Translations under genes and position numbers: made by a program | From: Nitrospinota bacterium | Lineage (GTDB): Bacteria; Nitrospinota_A; UBA7883; JACRLM01 | NCBI GenBank assembly: GCA_016235255.1 | Contig: JACRLM010000024.1 | Location: forward strand, 1-60,853 | Reading direction: 5' to 3' | DNA length: 60,853 nucleotides | Part shown: positions 35,475 through 44,465 of the stretch, piece after piece | Position numbering within the stretch: position 1 is the stretch's first letter | Layout of the letters: each line of letters begins with the position of its first letter | The notes under the pieces: generated by a model | Told to the model about the DNA's origin: nothing | What the model saw: only the letters and a program-made list of their open reading frames with translations | The model's database searches: none

Positions 35475-36620
35475 CTGCAACCCCGCTTCCTTCAATCTTC
35501 TCGAATACAGCGCAAGGGTCTTCTCTATTACGGTCTTTTCCGAAAATCCGTTTATCACCATTTCACGGCCAGCGGCGCCCATCTTCCCGCGAAGCCCGGA
35601 ATCGGCCAGCAACGTCTCCATCCTGCCCGCCAGCGCCGCCACATCACGCAACGGCGCAAGATATCCGTTCACGCCGTCCCGCACTATCTCCCGGCATCCG
35701 GGTATGTCATACGCAATCACCGGGCGGGCGGAGGAGGCGGCTTCGATCAACGATTTTGGCACCCCTTCGCCGTAAAAAGATGGCAGCGCCACAATGGCAG
35801 TTTCCCGCAATGTCTCCGGCATGTTCTCCCGCATCCCCCAGTATTCCACCACTCCTTCATCGTTCCATGCGGCAAGCTGGGCAAGCGGAATGGAAGAAGG
35901 ATTATGCGGATCGGGCGATCCGGCCAGCGCCATGCGGACGGAAACACCTCGTGATTTTAAAATCCGCGCCGCTTCCACAAAATCGAAAACGCCTTTCGTC
36001 GAAAGCATCCGGGATGAAAGCAGGATCACCGGCGTCCCGGCAGGCTCAGCTTGCGGCGGCTCAAAAATGCCGGTGTCCACCCCGGAGCCCATGATAAGCT
36101 CCGCGTGCGATTGTTCCACTATCCCCGCCTCCACGAACGCGCGCATGTCGTCCGGGTTCTGGAATATGGAGCACGACTTGCCGCGCCTCATCGCCATGCC
36201 AAGCGCCGTCTTTATCGCGCCCCTCGTCAGAGCAGCCTTAAGCCCCTTCGCGACGAACACATGGCCAAGCCCCGCCAATGCGTTCACCGTCACCGGCACA
36301 TCAGCCACGGCGGCGGCGATGGAGCCGTATATCACAGGTTTTAGCGCCACGTGATGGACGATGTGTGGTCTCACACGGCGATAGACCGATACGATCTCCC
36401 CCACACCAGCAGTCTCTTTGATTGGATTGACGGACCGCCTGGAAAGGGACAGCGGCGCAAGTTCAAAACCTTCCGCCGCGATTCTTCCCCCATGTTCGTT
36501 GACGGCCGTCGCCACGGTCACTTCATATCCCGAATCCCTGGCGGCCCTTGCGATCGCCAGCCTGTGCGACCAGAAATACCAGTCCTCCGTGACGAAATAT
36601 AAAAGCCTCCGCCCGCTCAC
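35463..36620 (-). CDS. glycosyltransferase family 4
   Basis: A GT-B glycosyltransferase that would transfer a sugar from a nucleotide donor to an envelope polysaccharide. N-terminal half: LLYFVTEDWYFWSHRLAIA, HVALKPVIYGS; C-terminal half: VILLSSRMLSTKGVFDFVEAA, GMRENMPETLRE and ALPSFYGEGVPKSLIEAASS with the donor-binding Glu, close to the WcaI/RfaG-like group. The GTG at 36620 overlaps the stop of the upstream gene (GTGA) and has GGAG upstream; the frame open to 36695 is not needed. The sugar is unknown. Confidence 0.85.
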   Translation of the reverse strand: MSGRRLLYFVTEDWYFWSHRLAIARAARDSGYEVTVATAVNEHGGRIAAEGFELAPLSLSRRSVNPIKETAGVGEIVSVYRRVRPHIVHHVALKPVIYGSIAAAVADVPVTVNALAGLGHVFVAKGLKAALTRGAIKTALGMAMRRGKSCSIFQNPDDMRAFVEAGIVEQSHAELIMGSGVDTGIFEPPQAEPAGTPVILLSSRMLSTKGVFDFVEAARILKSRGVSVRMALAGSPDPHNPSSIPLAQLAAWNDEGVVEYWGMRENMPETLRETAIVALPSFYGEGVPKSLIEAASSARPVIAYDIPGCREIVRDGVNGYLAPLRDVAALAGRMETLLADSGLRGKMGAAGREMVINGFSEKTVIEKTLALYSRRLKEAGLQGRV

Positions 36621-37096
36621 GCCCTTGCTCTCCTGAACATGGCCACGGCAAAATATCCGGCGCAATAAGCCGCTCCCGCCATCTCCCCAATCCATGCATG
36701 GAATGGATTTTTGCCGATATACAGGGTCACAATTTTTTCCCAGAGCGATTTATGCGGCACAAATTCCCATGGTCCCATAAATGGCCATAAAATAACTTCC
36801 AATTCAGGCATGTCCTGGACCAGATGCAATATCACCCCGGCGAAGAGCGCCCAGATAGCCGCGCGCCGTTCTGGCCAAAGAAGCCAGGCCGCCGCGAAGA
36901 GCGCCGCTTCCACCACAATCGAATGGAAAGCCGCCCGGCCCGGATACGATTCTATCAAGCCGGAAAGGGCTATCCCCTTGTCCATCACGTCCGGGGCCAG
37001 CGCGCCGGCCAGCACAAGTGTGAACGGCGGCATTTTGCGCACACGCTCCCCAAGGGAGTGGAGCATGAATGTCGTGGTGAAATGGCCGAAGATCAT
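36617..37096 (-). CDS. DUF457/YdjM-like membrane metal-dependent hydrolase
   Basis: A 159-residue membrane protein with four or so helices and conserved His/Asp positions: FGHFTTTFMLHS at the start, APDVMDKG, AFHSIVVE and ILHLVQDMPE. This pattern is that of the DUF457 putative metal-dependent hydrolases. Substrate unknown. It is coupled to the glycosyltransferase by a four-base overlap, so envelope lipid or glycan work is plausible. Confidence 0.7.
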   Translation of the reverse strand: MIFGHFTTTFMLHSLGERVRKMPPFTLVLAGALAPDVMDKGIALSGLIESYPGRAAFHSIVVEAALFAAAWLLWPERRAAIWALFAGVILHLVQDMPELEVILWPFMGPWEFVPHKSLWEKIVTLYIGKNPFHAWIGEMAGAAYCAGYFAVAMFRRARA

Positions 37097-37160
37097 GGAA
37101 TCACATAATGGATGTCATGGCGAGCCTGTCCAACCATGACAACAATCATGCCGCAGCCTC

Positions 37161-38558
37161 TCACTGTTTGACAAACCGGGAAACGTCTATGTCGTACGCC
37201 TTGATCTTCTCCTGAAGGTTCTTGCGGGCAAGTTCCAGCGCGTCGGCGGCGTGGGTTATGTTGCCGCCGAATTTACGGAGTGTGCGCTCTATATAGCTTT
37301 TCTCCCACGCCCCTTTGGCCATGCGCAGGGGGATCACCCCTGTGTCACCCGGCTCCGGATCCGGCAGGTCCGAAAAAGCGGCGGGGCCACGGACGTTCTC
37401 GGGCAGGTCCTCTTCGTCTATCACTTCGTCCCTTGTCAACGCCACGGCGCGCTCCACAACGTTCTGCAGTTCGCGAACGTTGCCGGGCCACGGGTAATTG
37501 CTCATCATCGCCAGCGCCTCGTCGGTGAAGGCGCGGATGCTCCGGCCGGTCTCCGTGGCGTACCTTTCAAGGAAGTGGTATGCCAGCGTGGGTATGTCCT
37601 GGCGCCGTTCGCGCAGCGGCGGCACATCTATGGCTATGACGTTGAGCCGGTAGAAAAGGTCCTCCCGGAAATTGCCTTTGGCCACTTCGTCGGGCAGGTT
37701 CTTGTTGGTGGCGGTGATTATGCGCACGTCGGTGCTGATGGTCTTGTTCCCGCCGATACGTTCGAACTCCCTTTCCTGTATCACCCGCAGAAGCTTCACC
37801 TGGGTGGCCTGGGTGATCTCGCCGATCTCGTCGAGGAAAAGCGTCCCCTTGTCCGCCAGCTCAAACCGCCCCTTGCGCGCGGCCACGGCCCCGGTGAACG
37901 CGCCTTTCTCGTGCCCGAAAAGTTCGCTCTCCAGCAACGGTTCCGGCAAAGCGGCGCAGGAGACCTTGATGAACGGCCCGGCGGCGCGGGGGCTTTTGTT
38001 GTGCAGGGCGCGGGCGATAAGCTCCTTGCCCACGCCGCTTTCACCCTGTATGAGCACCGTGGAATTGGTGTTGGCCACGTTGTCCACCAGTTCGTAAACT
38101 CGCCGCATGATCTGCGAGGCGCCCACGATCTTGTCGTACTTTAGCGCCTTTGTCAGCTCCTCGCGAAGCATCATGTTCTGGGAGCGGATTTCCAGAAGCT
38201 CATATATCTTGCGGATTGCCAGGGCCACGTCGTCCGGCTCGAATGGGCGCAGAAGATAGCTGTACGCCCCCTTTTTGATCGCCTCGATGGCGGTGGGGAT
38301 GGACCCATATGCCGTGACGATTATCACCTCCACCCCCGGGAACCGCTCCTTGGTCTTCACCAGAAGCTCAAGCCCGTTCATGGCCGGCATCATAAGGTCT
38401 GTGATTACCACGTCGTAAACGTTCTTTTCCATCATGGCCAGGGCGGCCACGCCGGACTCGGCGGTGTCGCTCTCCCAGTTGTTGCGCTCCATGAGGACGG
38501 AGAGCAGCTCCAGGTTGTCCGGATTGTCGTCCACGATAAGGATTCGGCGTTCGCTCAT
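37161..38558 (-). CDS. NtrC-family sigma-54-dependent response regulator
   Basis: Receiver at 1-120 (ILIVDDNPDN, phosphoacceptor in VVITDLMMPAMNG, Lys in LLRPFEPDD), then the AAA+ activator domain with Walker A GESGVGKE, GAFTGA loop (EKGAFTGAVAARKG) that touches sigma-54, Walker B GTLFLDEIGEI, and a C-terminal Fis-type helix-turn-helix. It activates unknown sigma-54 promoters; no kinase is adjacent. 465 residues, normal length. Confidence 0.93.
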   Translation of the reverse strand: MSERRILIVDDNPDNLELLSVLMERNNWESDTAESGVAALAMMEKNVYDVVITDLMMPAMNGLELLVKTKERFPGVEVIIVTAYGSIPTAIEAIKKGAYSYLLRPFEPDDVALAIRKIYELLEIRSQNMMLREELTKALKYDKIVGASQIMRRVYELVDNVANTNSTVLIQGESGVGKELIARALHNKSPRAAGPFIKVSCAALPEPLLESELFGHEKGAFTGAVAARKGRFELADKGTLFLDEIGEITQATQVKLLRVIQEREFERIGGNKTISTDVRIITATNKNLPDEVAKGNFREDLFYRLNVIAIDVPPLRERRQDIPTLAYHFLERYATETGRSIRAFTDEALAMMSNYPWPGNVRELQNVVERAVALTRDEVIDEEDLPENVRGPAAFSDLPDPEPGDTGVIPLRMAKGAWEKSYIERTLRKFGGNITHAADALELARKNLQEKIKAYDIDVSRFVKQ

Positions 38559-38900
38559 ACCGGGTATTTTGAGGCCAAAGGCGGCTTAAGGCAAAGATTT
38601 TTAGAGGTGGGTGTCATTGGGAGCGCGGGCATCTTGCCCGCAAAAAGGTGATGGAGCATCGAAGGCTGCATAATGCTTCCCCCTTGTCGCCTCTACTAAC
38701 GCTTCTCCATGGCCGCTGACCACGGATTCTTAAAGGATAAAGCGAGAAACCGGGGTCAGGCACCCCCGGGGAAGCGGTGTTCTTGGTTGCTGTCCGGGTG
38801 TTTAAGCTCGTTAGCGCGTCACCCCGGACTGTCCCGACGTATCGCCGCCATTCTGGAGGCAATTGCCGGCGGAACGCGGAGCTACAAGGGAACAATGGAA
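38559..38900. other. intergenic region with REP-like palindromes
   Basis: About 340 bases without a credible gene. GCGGGC-ATCTT-GCCCGC (38625-38641) is a compact palindrome of the REP type. CCGGGGT and ACCCCCGG around 38750 form another imperfect hairpin. Short frames here have poor codon use. It probably holds the 3' end signals for the operon ending at 38901 and the upstream signals of the regulator at 38558. Confidence 0.5.
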
Positions 38901-39296
38901 TCAATACTGTTTTTCGTAACGGGTGGGGTCGTTATGCTGTTCTTTCATCTTCCAGTACGACGAGGCGGCGCGGTCTATCTTCTCGTCGAGGATGTCCTTG
39001 CCCATAAGCCGCATGATCAAACCGATGGGCGTTATCACAAGATAGAACACCGCCGCCAAAAGCAGCCGAGTGTTGAACCACGCGAGCCCGGCGGCGAATT
39101 TCGCCCATAGCCGGTACAGCGGAAGCAGGGACATGGGGGCAACTGCCGCGAAAAAGGCGAACAACGCCGACGCGCCGTACCAGTATGGATAGCTTGCGCG
39201 CCCTTTCCACCATAGCGCGGAGCCGATCACCGCGAATATCGCCGTAAACCCGATCCAGGTGATCCGGACCTCCCTTTTCCCTTCGCCTATAGCCAT
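38901..39296 (-). CDS. SxtJ-family membrane protein
   Basis: A 131-residue protein with about three membrane helices (WIGFTAIFAVIGSALWW, GASALFAFFAAVAPMSLLPLY, LLLAAVFYLVITPIGLIM) and a charged tail ending MKEQHNDPTRYEKQY. This is the pattern of SxtJ proteins found beside carbamoyltransferases. It follows the carbamoyltransferase by four bases and is the last gene of the three-gene unit. Function unknown. Confidence 0.75.
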   Translation of the reverse strand: MAIGEGKREVRITWIGFTAIFAVIGSALWWKGRASYPYWYGASALFAFFAAVAPMSLLPLYRLWAKFAAGLAWFNTRLLLAAVFYLVITPIGLIMRLMGKDILDEKIDRAASSYWKMKEQHNDPTRYEKQY

Positions 39297-39300
39297 ACCG

Positions 39301-41121
39301 TCAATCCAGCTCGAATTCGGAGCGCCAGTCGGTGTCTTCCTTCAACTCCGGCTGCGCTTCCTTCGCCAATAGATGGTTGTCCAACACAAGATAGTCCATG
39401 TTGGTGCGCATGAAACACTTGTACGCGTCCTCCGGCTTTTGCACGATAGGCTCGCCGCGCACGTTGAACGATGTGTTTATTATCACCCCGCAACCGGTGA
39501 GCTTTTCGAACTTGCCGATAAGCTGGTAGTAAGCCGGGTTGCGCTCCGCGTCCACCGTCTGCACCCGGGCCGAATAGTCCACATGGGTCACCGCCGGTAT
39601 GTCCGACCTTGGCACGTTGAGCTTTTCTATCCCGAAAAGTTTTTCCTGCTCGGCGGTCATCGGTATGCGGCGGCGCTCCTGGACCGGGGCCACGAGCAAC
39701 ATGTATGGGCTGTCGCTGTCCATGTCGAAATAATCATTCACCTTCTCCCGCAACACCGACGGGGCGAAGGGGCGGAACGATTCGCGGAATTTTATCTTCA
39801 GGTTCATGATGGACTGCATTTTCGGCGAACGGGAATCCCCGATAATGCTTCTTGCCCCAAGGGCGCGCGGGCCGAACTCCATCCTGCCGTGGAACCACCC
39901 CACCACTTTTTCCTCCGCCAGGACTTTCGCCACCGCATCGGTAAGTTCGTCCACATTGGAAAACCTTGTGGATGGGATGTTGTTCCTGGCAAGGTAGGCG
40001 GCGATATGATCGTCCCCGTATTCCGTGCCGAGGAGCGAACCTTTCTGCCTGTCCATCTTGCCCCCGGCGGAGCGGGGCTTCTTCTCCACCGAGTGCCACG
40101 CGAAAAGCGCCGCGCCCAGCGCCCCCCCGGCGTCACCTGCGGCCGGCTGTATCCATATGTTTTCGTACACTTTTTCGCGCAATAGCTTGCCGTTGGCAAC
40201 GCAGTTGAGCGCCACGCCCCCGGCCATGCAAAGGTTCTTTTTCCCAGTCACCCGGCGCACATGCCTGCCCATGCGCAACACAGCCTCTTCCGTCACGTCC
40301 TGAACGGAACGCGCCAGGTCCATCTCTTTTTGCGTGAGGTTGGCCTCCGGCTTGCGCGGCGGGCCGCCGAAAAGATCGTGGAATTTGCCGCCGGTCATCG
40401 TCAGCCCGGCGCAATAGTTGAAATAGCTCATGTCCAGCTTGTAAGAGCCGTCTTCCTTAAGGTCTATGATGTTGTCCAGGATGGTCTTCACATATTTCGG
40501 CTCGCCGTACGGGGCCAGCCCCATCACCTTGTACTCCCCGGAATTGACCTTAAAGCCGGTGTAATAGGTGAACGCTGAATACAGCAATCCCAGCGAATGG
40601 GGGAAACGGATCTCCTGCAATATCTCCATCTCGCTCCCCTTCCCCTGGCCGAAAGAGGTGGTGGTCCATTCCCCCACCCCGTCGGTGGTGAGGATGGCCG
40701 CTTCGTGAAAGGGGGAAGGGAAAAAAGCGGACGCCGCGTGGGACTCGTGATGCTCCGGGAACACCACCCTCCCCTCGTAGCCAAGCTTCTCGCGCAACGT
40801 GTCGCGCATCCACAGCTTTTCCTTCAGCCACATGGGGATCGCCGTGAAAAAAGAGCCTATCCCCGCGGGGGCGTACGCCAGGTATGTTTCCAGTATCCGC
40901 TCAAATTTGATCCACGGCTTGTCATAAAAGGCGAGTATCCCGATATCTTTCGCCGCTATCCCCGCGGACTTCAGGCAAAAGTCCACCGCGTTGGCCGGAT
41001 ATGAGGCGTCGTGCTTTTTGCGGGTGAACCGCTCCTCCTGGGCCGCGGCCACGATCTCGCCGTCCTTTAAAAGCGCGGCGGCGGAATCGTGGTAAAAGGC
41101 GGAGACGCCGAGTATATACAT
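39301..41121 (-). CDS. carbamoyltransferase (NodU/CmcH/TobZ family)
   Basis: Transfers a carbamoyl group from carbamoyl phosphate, through an adenylate, to a hydroxyl of a sugar or natural product. N-terminal Kae1-like domain: ILGVSAFYHDSAAALL, HHESHAASAFFPSPF with the metal His residues, TTDGVGEWTT, GEYKVMGLAPYG, and MAGGVALNCVANGKL. C-terminal YrdC-like domain: FGPRALGARSIIGDSR, KFRESFRPFAPSVL and NTSFNVRGEPIV. At 606 residues it is full length. Neighbouring epimerases and a glycosyltransferase suggest an envelope polysaccharide target. Confidence 0.93.
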   Translation of the reverse strand: MYILGVSAFYHDSAAALLKDGEIVAAAQEERFTRKKHDASYPANAVDFCLKSAGIAAKDIGILAFYDKPWIKFERILETYLAYAPAGIGSFFTAIPMWLKEKLWMRDTLREKLGYEGRVVFPEHHESHAASAFFPSPFHEAAILTTDGVGEWTTTSFGQGKGSEMEILQEIRFPHSLGLLYSAFTYYTGFKVNSGEYKVMGLAPYGEPKYVKTILDNIIDLKEDGSYKLDMSYFNYCAGLTMTGGKFHDLFGGPPRKPEANLTQKEMDLARSVQDVTEEAVLRMGRHVRRVTGKKNLCMAGGVALNCVANGKLLREKVYENIWIQPAAGDAGGALGAALFAWHSVEKKPRSAGGKMDRQKGSLLGTEYGDDHIAAYLARNNIPSTRFSNVDELTDAVAKVLAEEKVVGWFHGRMEFGPRALGARSIIGDSRSPKMQSIMNLKIKFRESFRPFAPSVLREKVNDYFDMDSDSPYMLLVAPVQERRRIPMTAEQEKLFGIEKLNVPRSDIPAVTHVDYSARVQTVDAERNPAYYQLIGKFEKLTGCGVIINTSFNVRGEPIVQKPEDAYKCFMRTNMDYLVLDNHLLAKEAQPELKEDTDWRSEFELD

Positions 41122-41143
41122 GGACCTGTGCGCCGCCTAAACT

Positions 41144-41302
41144 CTAGAACAGCGCGTAGATGAACGGCGCCAGGGCCGAGCTCTCGGTGAACACAATAAG
41201 CGCGCCGAGCGCCAGCAGGAGCAGTATTATCGGCGCCAGCCAGAATTTCTTCCTGACCTTGAGAAAATCCCAGAATTCGGAAAGCATCGAGTTTCCAGCC
41301 AT
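41144..41302 (-). CDS. DUF5989-family small membrane protein (52 aa)
   Basis: MAGNSMLSEFWDFLKVRKKFW followed by a single hydrophobic helix and a short SALAPFIYALF end, the typical DUF5989 protein. I start it at 41302; a longer frame to 41350 lacks support. It is the first gene of a unit DUF5989-carbamoyltransferase-SxtJ, an association seen in other genomes with carbamoyltransferases. Function unknown. Confidence 0.8.
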   Translation of the reverse strand: MAGNSMLSEFWDFLKVRKKFWLAPIILLLLALGALIVFTESSALAPFIYALF

Positions 41303-41481
41303 CGCGTTTTGATCTAGTTTTATTAATGTTTGAGTAAACGATATCCGCATTGTTTAACATTTAGTTGTGGAAAATTCAAGAAAAATGTAAGCTATTGGTT
41401 TTAGTGATTTTAGTTGCGCCATCCGCCAATACCGGCCAGGCGCGGCCCTTACAACCCTTTTTGCTGTGGTGTGTTAATAGA
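41303..41481. other. divergent intergenic region, AT-rich
   Basis: 179 bases between the minus-strand DUF5989 unit and the plus-strand epimerase. The middle (about 41315-41410) is AT-rich and must hold promoters for both directions. I do not see hexamers good enough to mark. Confidence 0.4.
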
Positions 41482-42495
41482 ATGGGCGAGAGGATACTTG
41501 TCACCGGCGCCGCCGGTTTTATCGGTTTTCACCTGTGCTCCAGGCTGTTGAAAGAAGGGGCGTCCGTCACCGGCCTGGACAGCCTGAACGACTACTACGA
41601 CGTAAACCTCAAAAAGGCGCGGCTGGCCATTCTGAAGGAAAATCCCTCCTTTGAGTTCATGCATTTGAAGCTGGAGGAGACGGACGGCATGGAGAAAATG
41701 TTCTCCACCCGCAAATTCAGGACAGTGGTGAACCTGGCGGCGCAGGCAGGCGTGAGGTATTCGCTGGAAAATCCGCTCGCGTACGTCAGCGCAAACCTGG
41801 TGGGCTTTGGCAACATACTCGAAGGGTGCCGGCTGCACGGGGTGGAGCATCTTGTTTACGCCTCTTCAAGCTCGGTGTACGGCGCCAACAAGACGTTCCC
41901 ATTCTCCGAAAAGCACAATGTGGACCATCCCATGTCGCTGTACGCGGCCACGAAGAAGTCCAACGAGCTTCTGGCCCACAGCTACAGCAGCATTTTCGGC
42001 CTGCCAACCACCGGCCTGCGGTTTTTCACCGTTTACGGCCCCTGGGGAAGGCCGGACATGGCGCTTTTCAAGTTCACCAAGGGGATATTGGAGAACAAGC
42101 CGATAGACGTGTACAACCACGGCGATATGAGCCGGGACTTCACGTATATAGACGACATAGTGGACGGCGTGGTGAAGGTGATGAGCAAGATACCGGCCGG
42201 CGATCCTGCGTGGAACGGCGAAAAGCCGGAGCCAAACGTAAGCTACGCGCCTTATCGGGTGTATAATATCGGGAATAACAAGCCGGAAGACCTTATGCTG
42301 ATGATCGGACTGCTTGAGGACCTGCTGGGCAAGAAAGCGGAAAAGAACTTTTTGCCGATGCAGCCTGGCGACATAAAGGCGACCGCCGCGGACATTTCGG
42401 CCATCAGCCGGGATTTCGGCTTTTCGCCGGCCACTTCCATCCGGGAGGGGATTCCCCGGTTCGTGGAATGGTACAGGAAATATTACGGCGTGTGA
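41482..42495 (+). CDS. UDP-glucuronate 4-epimerase-like NAD-dependent epimerase
   Basis: Extended short-chain dehydrogenase fold. NAD loop VTGAAGFIGFHLC, catalytic Ser/Tyr-Lys in YASSSSVYG and YAATKKSNE, then FTVYGPWGRPDMALFKFTK, DMSRDFTYIDDIV and IGNNKPEDLM, the sequence type of UDP-glucuronate 4-epimerases, which make UDP-galacturonate for polysaccharides. ATG 41482 is chosen: the NAD loop starts five residues later; the frame open from 41365 adds 39 unlikely residues. The next gene begins 13 bases after its stop. Confidence 0.88.
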   Translation: MGERILVTGAAGFIGFHLCSRLLKEGASVTGLDSLNDYYDVNLKKARLAILKENPSFEFMHLKLEETDGMEKMFSTRKFRTVVNLAAQAGVRYSLENPLAYVSANLVGFGNILEGCRLHGVEHLVYASSSSVYGANKTFPFSEKHNVDHPMSLYAATKKSNELLAHSYSSIFGLPTTGLRFFTVYGPWGRPDMALFKFTKGILENKPIDVYNHGDMSRDFTYIDDIVDGVVKVMSKIPAGDPAWNGEKPEPNVSYAPYRVYNIGNNKPEDLMLMIGLLEDLLGKKAEKNFLPMQPGDIKATAADISAISRDFGFSPATSIREGIPRFVEWYRKYYGV

Positions 42496-42507
42496 CCGCC
42501 GCCTGAA

Positions 42508-44451
42508 ATGATGAGGATCGCCTTAAAGAACCCCCACACATGGATCGTGATGGGGGTGGACACCGCCCTTATCATCCTCTCCTTCTGGCTTTCATTCTGG
42601 CTGCGGTTTGAAACGATAACGCCGGACCAGTACACCATTTTCATCAACCTTCTGGCCCCGGTGCTGGTGGTCAAGCACACCGCCTTCATCTACTACGGCA
42701 TGCAGTCGGGCATGTGGCGCTTCACGGGGGTGATCGACCTTATCAACCTGATAAAGGCATCCGTCATCAGTTTCGCGGTGATCGTCATCGGCGTGAGCTT
42801 CGTTTATTACTCCACGTTCACCGGGGGCATTTCCAGGACCGTGTTCGTGATAGACACGTTCATCACGGTGTGCCTGATAGGTTCGTTCCGGCTGCTCATC
42901 AGGTTCTACTTCACCAGGAACATCAAGATCGGCGGCGTATGGGAACTTATAAAACCTTCCAGGCTTTCCGGCGAGAAGACGCACGGCGGCATACCGGCGC
43001 TCATCTACGGAGCCAACGAGCGCGGCGAGATATTGCTGCGCTCCCTTATGAGCCCGCTGAACCCCTCCCATTACGAAATAGCCGGGTTCGTGGACGACTC
43101 GAGCGTTTACGACGGGGTGAATATCCACGGCTACCCGATCCTCGGCGGGCTGGACAAGCTGGAGGACACCGTATCCCGGCTCAACGTAAGGGAACTGTTG
43201 ATCGCATCCCAGATGGACCCGGAAATGGTGGAGCGGATAAACGCCCGGTGCAAGGCGGCGGGGATATTGTGCCGGATAGTGCCGGCGCACCTGGACGGGT
43301 TCCATGAAAAGATAGACGCCACCCGCCTGCGAGGCATCCAGATAGAGGACCTTTTGAGCCGCACGCCGGTCACCATCGATTACACAATGGTGGCAGACGC
43401 CCTCAACGGCAAAAGGGTGATGATCACAGGCGCCGGGGGGTCTATAGGCAGCGAGCTTGCGCGCAAGCTGGCGGAGTTCTCGCCTGCCGCCATGATCCTT
43501 GTGGACATAGGGGAGAACTACCTTTTCGAGCTTGGCCGCTCCCTGGAGCGGTTTGACGGGGTGAACGCCACCTACCACTGCGCGGACATAACAAACTCCG
43601 CCAAGATGGAACGGCTTTTCGAGAAGTTCAGGCCCCAGTTCGTCTTTCACGCCGCCGCCCACAAGCATGTGCCCATGATGGAGATGAACAGGGACGAGGC
43701 CATCCGTAACAATATCGGCGGCATAAAGGTGGTGGCTGACCTTTCGGAGCGTTTCGGGGCGGAGCGGTTCATCCTCATCTCCACGGACAAGGCGGTGAAC
43801 CCTTCCAACGTGATGGGCGCCACCAAGCGGGTGTGCGAGCTTTACGCCCAAATCAAGGCGCAAAAAAGCAAGACGGCGTTCCTGACGGTGCGGTTCGGCA
43901 ACGTGCTGGGGAGCAACGGGAGCGTTGTCCCCATATTCTTAAAGCAGATCGAGGAGCGCGGGCCTGTCACCGTCACCGACGAGGAGGTGGAACGGTATTT
44001 TATGACCATCCCGGAGGCGGTGCTGCTGATATTGCAGGCGGCCTTCATGGGAAGCCAGGGGGAGCTTTTCATCCTGGACATGGGAAGCCCGGTGAAAATA
44101 GCCGACCTGGCGCGCAAAATGATCCAGTTGGCCGGATTCGTGCCGGGCAAGGACATAGAAATAGCGTACACCGGCCTGCGCCCCGGCGAAAAGCTCAAAG
44201 AGGAGCTTTCCGGCGTCGGTGAAGTGATGGAGCCGACGGCCCATCCGAAGATTAACCGCGTGGCGGCCGGCCTTGTCGAAGCGGACGCCGTGGAGACGGC
44301 CATAAACCGCCTGCTCTTAAAATCGGCCTCTGATCCGGACGGGGCTTATAAAATGATGATGATCTGGCTATCGTCCGGGAAGGCGCCAGAAGAGGACGGC
44401 GCCGCGAATCCATCCAAGCTGATCCTTGTCAAGGGAAGCCAGACGGGGTGA
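42508..44451 (+). CDS. nucleotide-sugar 4,6-dehydratase/epimerase, CapD/WbpM type
   Basis: Membrane-anchored polysaccharide biosynthesis enzyme. Four N-terminal helices (from WIVMGVDTALIILSFWLSFW to about residue 135), a CoA-binding-like domain, then the catalytic domain with ITGAGGSIGSELARKL, VFHAAAHKHVPMME, ISTDKAVNPSNVMGATKRV (Lys-containing active site) and RFGNVLGSNGSVVP. Enzymes of this type act on UDP-GlcNAc in O-antigen or capsule pathways. It follows the epimerase closely and the two look cotranscribed. 647 residues, usual length. Confidence 0.92.
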   Translation: MMRIALKNPHTWIVMGVDTALIILSFWLSFWLRFETITPDQYTIFINLLAPVLVVKHTAFIYYGMQSGMWRFTGVIDLINLIKASVISFAVIVIGVSFVYYSTFTGGISRTVFVIDTFITVCLIGSFRLLIRFYFTRNIKIGGVWELIKPSRLSGEKTHGGIPALIYGANERGEILLRSLMSPLNPSHYEIAGFVDDSSVYDGVNIHGYPILGGLDKLEDTVSRLNVRELLIASQMDPEMVERINARCKAAGILCRIVPAHLDGFHEKIDATRLRGIQIEDLLSRTPVTIDYTMVADALNGKRVMITGAGGSIGSELARKLAEFSPAAMILVDIGENYLFELGRSLERFDGVNATYHCADITNSAKMERLFEKFRPQFVFHAAAHKHVPMMEMNRDEAIRNNIGGIKVVADLSERFGAERFILISTDKAVNPSNVMGATKRVCELYAQIKAQKSKTAFLTVRFGNVLGSNGSVVPIFLKQIEERGPVTVTDEEVERYFMTIPEAVLLILQAAFMGSQGELFILDMGSPVKIADLARKMIQLAGFVPGKDIEIAYTGLRPGEKLKEELSGVGEVMEPTAHPKINRVAAGLVEADAVETAINRLLLKSASDPDGAYKMMMIWLSSGKAPEEDGAANPSKLILVKGSQTG

Positions 44452-44465
44452 ATAACACGGCCTGC

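Noticed and set aside
38614..39110. Small frames between the regulator and the SxtJ gene.
   Set aside because: Poor codon use, no ribosome binding sites, and they overlap REP-like palindromes or SxtJ.
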